Shown: positions 1 through 4,493 of the stretch, one piece after another
How the letters are laid out: each line of letters starts with the position of its first letter
Numbering within the stretch: position 1 is the first letter of the stretch
Source of the DNA: SIG636 sp045604285
GTDB lineage: Bacteria; Bacillota; Clostridia; Oscillospirales; CAG-382
Assembly: GCA_045604285.1 (NCBI GenBank)
Contig: JAZUNS010000038.1
Location: 1 to 5,666, forward strand
Length of the DNA: 5,666 bases
Direction of reading: 5' to 3'
Program-made: the position numbers and the translations under genes
Notes under the pieces: model-generated
Database searches by the model: none
The model's input: only the letters and a program-made list of their open reading frames with translations
Told to the model about the DNA's origin: nothing

Positions 1-2
1 AG

Positions 3-884
3 CTGCTTAGAAAAGCCACGCTTCTTGAAAAGCAAGGTGACAAATATATAACCAACTTTTTTATATTGGATAAGGAATGCAGGCTTAGTGTCTATAACGC
101 TTTGCGTAAGGAGTCGGTGGAAAGAAGCGGTATTTTGAGCCGCATTATTGACGATACGACCGAGGACGTAAAAGCACTGTGCATAAAGCCCGAGCATATA
201 AGCGACAACGCTTTCCGTTGGTTGCTTGTGCCCCTTTTCATTGATTTTTGTGTGTACAGCATTGTAGACTTTGCGGTTTTAACCGAAACAAAACGCTCAA
301 ACGGGGAATCCTGGGGCTTTGTGGGGTACGAAAACGTAGAGCTGCCCGAAAGCTGTACCATGGGCAACAACGGCAAAGGCGACGGCGGAATGATGTTTTG
401 GTGCTATAAATACGATGACTACGGTATGTGGCACCAGTGTGGCGAGATAGAGGGCGAGCCTTTGCTGCTCCTTGTGGATTGCTTAACAAACGGGAGGAAA
501 ACAAGCAGCTTTTTCAAGACAGAGCAAATCCGTTGGAGCGAAGGTATTGCAGGTAAATATGCCCACGCAGACGATGAAGGCAACGTCATACCCGATATAG
601 TTGTTTTTGCAGAGGGCGGCGTTGAAAAGCTGAAAGAGCTTTTTGCGAGCCACCCTTTGTATGCTGAGCTGCATTCTTATTTCAAAAAAGCGTACGAGGA
701 AATAAAGGGCATATTCAAAAGCTACAGCCACGAGGTGCTTCACGATAATTTGGATTACAATATCGCTATGGAGATGATTGCGGCACGTATGATGTCCGTC
801 CACGACCTTGTAAAGTCCGAGTACCTCGCTTTACCCGCCGACCCTAATACATCAAATTACGGAATGTATATCAGAGTAAATTGA
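3..884 (+). CDS. Putative winged-helix transcriptional regulator with unknown C-terminal domain (5' end outside window)
   Basis: The frame is open from base 3 to a TGA at 882-884, giving 293 visible residues, so the gene starts left of the window. A TTG at 66 could be read as a start, but nothing like a Shine-Dalgarno site precedes it and the frame upstream reads as sensible protein. Visible residues 7-22 (LLEKQGDKYITNFFIL) have the strand-turn-strand look of the wing of a winged-helix DNA-binding domain, and the recognition helix would then lie off the edge. About 270 residues follow, with no membrane segment: a charged helical stretch, an aromatic-rich middle part with several Gly, Trp and Cys residues (including WGFVGYEN, a Gly/Asn-rich turn and FWCYKYDD), then a helical C-terminal region. 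I do not recognise this domain, and a ligand- or partner-sensing role is only a guess. The gene converges on the lipoprotein operon. The reading as coding sequence is firm; the regulator call is moderate. Confidence 0.6.
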   Translation: MLRKATLLEKQGDKYITNFFILDKECRLSVYNALRKESVERSGILSRIIDDTTEDVKALCIKPEHISDNAFRWLLVPLFIDFCVYSIVDFAVLTETKRSNGESWGFVGYENVELPESCTMGNNGKGDGGMMFWCYKYDDYGMWHQCGEIEGEPLLLLVDCLTNGRKTSSFFKTEQIRWSEGIAGKYAHADDEGNVIPDIVVFAEGGVEKLKELFASHPLYAELHSYFKKAYEEIKGIFKSYSHEVLHDNLDYNIAMEMIAARMMSVHDLVKSEYLALPADPNTSNYGMYIRVN

Positions 885-899
885 ACGTGCAAACGTAGT

Positions 900-927
900 T
901 TTTATATGGAATAATATCTATATAAAA
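900..927 (+). repeat. AT-rich inverted repeat just after the left-edge gene
   Basis: TTTTATAT (900-907) is the exact reverse complement of ATATAAAA (920-927). The pairing extends inward through G908-T919 (wobble), G909-C918 and A910-T917, making an 11-bp stem around a six-base loop. It begins 15 bp after the stop codon of the left-edge gene and 4 bp before the stronger hairpin at 932-970. Being almost all A/T it would be weak as RNA, so it may be an accessory 3'-end structure or chance in AT-rich DNA. Confidence 0.4.
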
Positions 928-931
928 CAGA

Positions 932-970
932 AAGAGCAAGAGTAAAAGTAATCCTTTTATTCTTGCTCTT
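932..970. terminator. Probable bidirectional intrinsic terminator between convergent genes
   Basis: Bases 932-948 pair with 954-970 as a 17-bp stem around a five-base loop (TAATC). The only imperfection is G942 against T960, a G-U wobble in the plus-strand RNA and an A-C mismatch in the minus-strand RNA. On the plus strand GTCATTTTTA follows the stem; on the minus strand TCTGTTTTATA follows it. It lies 47 bp after the stop of the left-edge gene and 59 bp after the stop of the lipoprotein gene, so it is placed to end both transcripts. The U-tracts begin a few bases after the stem rather than at its foot, so efficiency is uncertain. Confidence 0.75.
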
Positions 971-1029
971 GTCATTTTTACAGATCTATGGTTTAGCTTT
1001 GACGTTTCGCTTCATAATTAAGGGGGTAG

Positions 1030-2211
1030 TTAGCCCTCTATTATCGAAACATCGGTGCTGTTGCCCAACAGCTCCCTCATGCGTTCAGCCTCTTCAGGGT
1101 TAAGGGTCACGTGCCGTTGGTTATCCAAATCCGTAACGATGCCTACCACGGAATCGTAAACGTAGTTTTTGCCGTTATGCATAAATATGCTGTCGGGGCT
1201 AACGGAGGGCACGTAGTACACCCATGCGCCTTCCTCGGTAATCAGCAGAAACTTTTCCTCCGAAACGTCAAATTCTCCAACGTATATTCCGTTTCCGTCA
1301 TAAAACACAACCTCTTTTCCATCGGCGTGCCGTTTAAGCTCGGCAGTGGGGAACGCCTCCTCTTCACCGTCGGCGGTTTGGTAGCTGATGCTTGCAGGCG
1401 CAAACATATTTATCAATTTAAATACCTCGACTTCTTCCGTAGGCTCGTTATATAAAAACAGCTTTTTCCATATACCGCCCAAGTCGGTTTCTGTGCAAAG
1501 GTTTGGCACGTAATACAGTACCTCTACGGCAGACACGCAATATTCAAGCTCTACCTCTGCCTCAAAGTTAATTTCCAGCTCCGCCACGTCGTTAAACGTC
1601 AGGAACGCTTCGGGCGACGAAAGCACCGCAAGTCTGTAAACAATAATTCGGTGGATATCTGCCACCACCTGATAATACAGATCCTCCACCTTGTCTGCAG
1701 CGGAAACCACCACCTTGCTACCGTTAAAGGCGTAGTAGTTGCGTTCCCAATCGGCACAGTCCTCGGCAGGACGTCCTATCAGCACGCAATAGTCGTATTC
1801 AAAGTAAATGCGTATGGAATCTTGAATAATAAACATTACTTCTTCCGTCGTAAGCGAGCGCAGCTTCTTGCCCTGTTGCTCATCGGTTGGCGAGCTTTGC
1901 CAATATTCATCCAAAAACTTTTGCGTAACAAGGGTTATACTGTTAGTACCTTGGTCAACTGAAGCCATTGCCCCGAATTTTTCGCTTAATGCAGCCTGCG
2001 GTGTCAGCCCCTCTCCCTTCGGCGGAGTTATACTCTCCGTAGGCGGCAAAGGCTCCTCACCGCTTTCTGCAACCGCGTTCAGCGGCTCGGACAAATAGGG
2101 CTTTGACGTGTCGGTGCCTGCGGCAATGACGTGCATACACCCCATAAGTATCAGTACCGACGCTATAAGCAGGCACGCCGTGATGCTGACGAATATAATG
2201 TTCTTTTTCAA
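1030..2211 (-). CDS. Putative secreted lipoprotein of unknown function, third gene of the two-component operon
   Basis: I choose the TTG start at 2211 (393 residues) over the in-frame GTG at 2220, because AGAGGTGA sits 8 nt before the TTG when measured from its last core G but overlaps the GTG. The product then begins MKKN, has a hydrophobic core at about residues 5-24 and a lipobox-like LMGC with Cys25. Met at -2 is slightly off consensus, so an uncleaved anchor remains possible. A Pro/Glu/Ser-rich linker (about 33-77) probably spaces the folded part from the membrane. The remaining 310 residues are acidic and rich in Tyr and Val, with LTTEEVMFIIQDS at about 120-132, further cysteines at 142, 152, 225 and 239, and YYVP at 233 and again at 332. 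I do not recognise the family. It lies 75 bp downstream of the histidine kinase with no convincing terminator between, so cotranscription is likely. A role as accessory to the sensor or as an output of the pathway is inference. Confidence 0.75.
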   Translation of the reverse strand: MKKNIIFVSITACLLIASVLILMGCMHVIAAGTDTSKPYLSEPLNAVAESGEEPLPPTESITPPKGEGLTPQAALSEKFGAMASVDQGTNSITLVTQKFLDEYWQSSPTDEQQGKKLRSLTTEEVMFIIQDSIRIYFEYDYCVLIGRPAEDCADWERNYYAFNGSKVVVSAADKVEDLYYQVVADIHRIIVYRLAVLSSPEAFLTFNDVAELEINFEAEVELEYCVSAVEVLYYVPNLCTETDLGGIWKKLFLYNEPTEEVEVFKLINMFAPASISYQTADGEEEAFPTAELKRHADGKEVVFYDGNGIYVGEFDVSEEKFLLITEEGAWVYYVPSVSPDSIFMHNGKNYVYDSVVGIVTDLDNQRHVTLNPEEAERMRELLGNSTDVSIIEG

Positions 2212-2215
2212 AACG

Positions 2216-2224
2216 TTCACCTCT
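2216..2224 (-). promoter_or_regulatory. Shine-Dalgarno site that decides the lipoprotein start
   Basis: On the minus strand this reads AGAGGTGAA. The last G of its AGAGG core is 8 nt before the TTG at 2211, a normal Firmicute spacing. The same bases overlap the GTG at 2220, which has only an A-rich stretch upstream. The site therefore favours a TTG start that shortens the protein by three residues and gives a typical MKKN signal-peptide N-terminus. Confidence 0.6.
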
Positions 2225-2286
2225 GTTTTTTTGTCTGTATGCTTATGTTACGGCGTAGCTGTAATCGCAATATCATCAAAATGTTT

Positions 2287-3642
2287 TCAAGTTGTAAAAG
2301 TAACGGTGACCTTGGTGCCCACCTCGGGCGTTGAGCTAAACTTTAAGTTTGCGCCGTGAACGTCGGCTATCTGCTTGCACAAGGCAAGCCCCAGACCTGC
2401 GCCGCCCTCTGCACGGGCACGGGATTTGTCCGTGCGGTAAAACGGCTCGGTAATATGAGTTATCTGCTCCGCAGTCATGCCCTTGCCGGTATCCTCTACT
2501 GCGGCAATTCCGTGGCTGCAGTAAAGGGCAACCTTGCCGCCTTCCTTGCATGCCTTAACGGCATTTTCCGCAAGGTTGTAAAACAGCATGGAAAGCAAGG
2601 TGGCGTTGCCCGATATGCAAGCGGTGCCACCCGTAAACGTCAAAGTCACACCCCGTTGCTCTGCCTTGGGCTGCAGCTTGCTTGCCACGTCGGCAAGAAC
2701 CGTGGCAAGCTCCACCCTTTCAAGCTTCGGGGCGTTCTCTCTTATATATGCGCTGTCAAGCAGCAGCTCTGATATTTTTTGCAGCCGCTCTGCCTCTGAC
2801 ATTATATATTTTGCGGCAATTATCTTGTCCTCCTCGCTTATGGCGGCTTTCTCCAGATATTCGGCGTATCCGTAAATGCTGGTCAACGGCGTTCTAAGCT
2901 CGTGCGCCATGTTATCCACCAAAAGCTGCTTCTTTTCTGCATTGGATTCAAGGTCGGCTATCTGTTTATTGATTTTTGAAAGCATTTGGTTAAAGCTTTT
3001 TGCAAGCAACGTAAACTCGTCGTTTCCGCTCTCCTCAGCCGTTACCGAAAAATCGCCGCCCTCTATGGCAAGGGTGGTTTTTCTAAGCTTTTCCAAGGGC
3101 GTGGAAAGCTTTTTAAGAATAAAATACAGGCACACCGCCAGTAAAAGCGATACCCCTGCGGCGGTTATACCGTAGGTCAGCGTAAGAGATTTGAACTCCT
3201 CGTCAAGCTGTGCCACATTTTTGGCAAAAATCATGGTGTATTTTCCATCGCATATATCGGACGCAATAAAAACGTGGCGTATCCCGTTTATATTGCCGTG
3301 CCATATTGAATCAGGCTCAACCTTATAGCCGTTAGGGAAGGTGCCGTAAAGCTTTTCGCCTTCTTCCTCAAAGGCAAGATAAACGCCACGTTTTTCGTAA
3401 TACACACCGTAAGTCTGCATAAGCAGGGTAGGGCTTGCGCTGCTGCTTGACTCCGTAAGGTCATCGTAGTCCCGACTGAAGGACATGGATATATAGTTCT
3501 GTTCTGCCCCTGCCGCCTCCTCTGCCGCCTCTACGTTTTTGCCGTAGGTGTAAACGGTTAGCGAAAGCACCCCAAGATTAAGGCAAAACAAAAACAGTAA
3601 AAGGGTAAAGATATAGGTCTTTTGCCAAAAACGCATCTTCAT
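2287..3642 (-). CDS. Membrane sensor histidine kinase of a two-component system
   Basis: This 451-residue protein senses a signal outside the membrane and phosphorylates its partner regulator. Transmembrane helices at about 10-31 and 154-176 flank an extracytoplasmic region of about 120 residues that I cannot assign to a known sensor fold. A HAMP-like linker follows (about 177-230, with Pro182). The dimerisation and phosphoacceptor domain has the H-box MAHELRTPLTS with His247. The ATP-binding domain has an N-box (NLAEN, 356-360), G1 box (EDTGKGM, Asp384), F box (EPFYRTDKSR, about 399-408) and G2 box (GGAGLGLAL, 413-421). All boxes needed for kinase activity are present. The ATG start overlaps the regulator stop as ATGA, with no strong Shine-Dalgarno close by, so translation is probably coupled. 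A second ATG two codons later is possible. It is of the general PhoR/WalK/ResE type, but the signal is unknown, so no gene symbol is given. Confidence 0.96.
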   Translation of the reverse strand: MKMRFWQKTYIFTLLLFLFCLNLGVLSLTVYTYGKNVEAAEEAAGAEQNYISMSFSRDYDDLTESSSSASPTLLMQTYGVYYEKRGVYLAFEEEGEKLYGTFPNGYKVEPDSIWHGNINGIRHVFIASDICDGKYTMIFAKNVAQLDEEFKSLTLTYGITAAGVSLLLAVCLYFILKKLSTPLEKLRKTTLAIEGGDFSVTAEESGNDEFTLLAKSFNQMLSKINKQIADLESNAEKKQLLVDNMAHELRTPLTSIYGYAEYLEKAAISEEDKIIAAKYIMSEAERLQKISELLLDSAYIRENAPKLERVELATVLADVASKLQPKAEQRGVTLTFTGGTACISGNATLLSMLFYNLAENAVKACKEGGKVALYCSHGIAAVEDTGKGMTAEQITHITEPFYRTDKSRARAEGGAGLGLALCKQIADVHGANLKFSSTPEVGTKVTVTFTT

Positions 3643-4286
3643 ATTTCAAGTCGGTACCCCGTTTTGTAAACGGTTTGCAATCTGTTTGCTATCCCCAGCT
3701 TTTGTCTAAGGCGTTGCACGTGGACGTCAACCGTACGGGTATCTCCTTCATAGTCATAGTTCCACACAAGGTATATAAGCTTCTCTCTTGAAAGGGCAAG
3801 GTTGCGGTTGTTTATAAACGCCTCCAGCAGGTCGTACTCCTTTGGCTTAAGCACTATCTCTTTGCCGTCCTTATAAACGCGGCGGCTGCTGAATTCCACG
3901 CGTATGCCGTCAAATTCAAAGCATTCGCTGTCGCCCTTGGTGCGGCGCAAAACTGCCTTTACACGCTCAACCAGCTCAAGAATTTCAAAGGGCTTGGATA
4001 TATAGTCGTCCGCACCCAGCTTTAACCCCTTAAGCTTATCGTTTATTCCGCTCTTTGCCGTAACGAATATTACCGGCGTTCCCTTAAGCCGTTCCATAAC
4101 CTCAAAGCCCGAAAGCTTTGGCAGCATAACGTCCAAAATTACAAGGTCGTAGCTGTCGGTCAGCGCTTCGCTTAAGGCGCTTTCGCCGTCAAAAACCTGG
4201 GTACAGTTGTGCCCCACCAAAGAAAGATTAAGTTTTATAAGGTCGTTTATTGGCTTTTCGTCTTCGGCAATCAGTATTTTCGTCAT
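3639..4286 (-). CDS. OmpR/PhoB-family response regulator
   Basis: This 215-residue DNA-binding regulator is the cognate partner of the adjacent histidine kinase. The receiver domain (about 1-115) has the acidic pair Glu8/Asp9, phosphoacceptor Asp52 in VILDVMLP, switch Thr76 and conserved Lys98 in SKPF. The C-terminal winged-helix domain (about 122-215) carries family hallmarks: KPKEYDLLEAF, SREKLIYLVWNYDYEGDTRTVDVHVQ split across the recognition helix, RLRQKLG, and the terminal wing TVYKTGYRLEI. Length is slightly short for the family, which usually runs about 225-235. The ATG is preceded by AAGGGGGTGA, 7 nt before it from the last core G, and by a promoter at 4313-4341, implying a leader of only about 20 nt. 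It is the first gene of the operon and shares ATGA with the kinase start. The regulon cannot be told from sequence. Confidence 0.96.
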   Translation of the reverse strand: MTKILIAEDEKPINDLIKLNLSLVGHNCTQVFDGESALSEALTDSYDLVILDVMLPKLSGFEVMERLKGTPVIFVTAKSGINDKLKGLKLGADDYISKPFEILELVERVKAVLRRTKGDSECFEFDGIRVEFSSRRVYKDGKEIVLKPKEYDLLEAFINNRNLALSREKLIYLVWNYDYEGDTRTVDVHVQRLRQKLGIANRLQTVYKTGYRLEI

Positions 4287-4312
4287 GGTGTCACCCCCTT
4301 TTTACAAAGTAT

Positions 4313-4341
4313 ATTATACACTTGTTTCCAAGTTGTAACAA
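4313..4341 (-). promoter_or_regulatory. Sigma-A-type promoter of the two-component operon
   Basis: On the minus strand TTGTTA (4341-4336) and a perfect TATAAT (4318-4313) are separated by 17 nt. Transcription would start near 4306, about 20 nt before the response regulator ATG. The -35 matches consensus at four of six positions. Repeats lie inside the spacer and around the -35, so regulation by a bound factor is plausible. Confidence 0.65.
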
Positions 4342-4342
4342 G
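4321..4342. promoter_or_regulatory. Operator-like inverted repeat overlapping the regulator promoter
   Basis: CTTGTT (4321-4326) and AACAAG (4337-4342) form a perfect 6-bp inverted repeat with a 10-bp spacer, covering the -35 and most of the spacer of the two-component promoter. Read on the minus strand, the same bases hold TTACAA (4338-4333) and AAACAA (4327-4322) exactly 11 bp apart, the phasing OmpR/PhoB-type regulators commonly use for tandem half-sites. Both readings suggest a protein-binding site. Autoregulation by the product at 3639-4286 is inference, and short AT-rich repeats do arise by chance. Confidence 0.4.
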
Positions 4343-4347
4343 GGGGA

Positions 4348-4381
4348 TATAAAAGCTTTGTTTTTGCGCTTTATAAAAGCT
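4348..4381. repeat. Pair of direct repeats TATAAAAGCT, 24 bp apart
   Basis: TATAAAAGCT occurs at 4348-4357 and again at 4372-4381, start to start 24 bp, in the divergent intergenic region upstream of the dehydrogenase promoter. The second copy lies in a near-palindrome (GCTTTATAAAAGC, 4369-4381) and the first overlaps the palindrome AAAGCTTT. The pair could be a binding site for an activator of either divergent gene, or chance in AT-rich DNA. Confidence 0.35.
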
Positions 4382-4401
4382 AAAAAAATTACAAATTATA
4401 C

Positions 4402-4430
4402 TTGCTTTTCCTGCCGTAACATAGTAAAAT
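4402..4430 (+). promoter_or_regulatory. Probable promoter of the alcohol dehydrogenase gene
   Basis: TTGCTT (4402-4407) and TAAAAT (4425-4430) are separated by 17 nt. The -10 matches consensus at five of six positions, while the -35 keeps only the TTG. Transcription would start near 4437 and give a leader of about 57 nt holding a small hairpin and an AAAGGAGA Shine-Dalgarno site. A weak -35 is compatible with dependence on an activator. Confidence 0.5.
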
Positions 4431-4441
4431 GTGTAGGATGA

Positions 4442-4461
4442 GTTGCCCATCTAAAGGCAAC
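4442..4461 (+). promoter_or_regulatory. Hairpin in the alcohol dehydrogenase mRNA leader
   Basis: GTTGCC (4442-4447) pairs perfectly with GGCAAC (4456-4461) around the eight-base loop CATCTAAA. The hairpin starts only about five bases after the predicted transcription start and ends 15 bp before the Shine-Dalgarno site (4477-4484). A 5'-terminal stem-loop of this kind can protect an abundant mRNA from decay. As DNA the inverted repeat could instead be an operator just downstream of the promoter. No run of U follows directly, so attenuation is less likely. Confidence 0.45.
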
Positions 4462-4493
4462 GACAAATTTTATATTAAAGGAGAAAAATTGTT

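Noticed and set aside
66..68. TTG as the start of the left-edge gene
   Set aside because: The frame is open to the window edge, upstream residues look like a winged-helix wing, and no Shine-Dalgarno site precedes the TTG.
92..803. Antisense open frames across the left-edge gene
   Set aside because: Short, overlapping one another, without Shine-Dalgarno sites or recognisable domains, and wholly inside a convincing gene on the other strand.
1019..1040. Small hairpin (AGGG/CCCT) at the lipoprotein stop codon
   Set aside because: Only four base pairs and no U-tract; the 932-970 hairpin is a far better terminator.
2221..2286. Terminator or separate promoter between the histidine kinase and lipoprotein genes
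   Set aside because: The only stem (around TTACGGC/GCTGTAA) is 7 bp, carries an A-C mismatch in the minus-strand RNA and lacks a following U-tract; no convincing -10/-35 pair was seen.
4321..4342. Possible Rex (NADH-sensing) operator near the dehydrogenase
   Set aside because: The clostridial Rex site has the form TTGTTAANNNNTTAACAA. Here the TTGTT and AACAA arms are two bases too far apart and the inner bases do not match, so Rex cannot be claimed.
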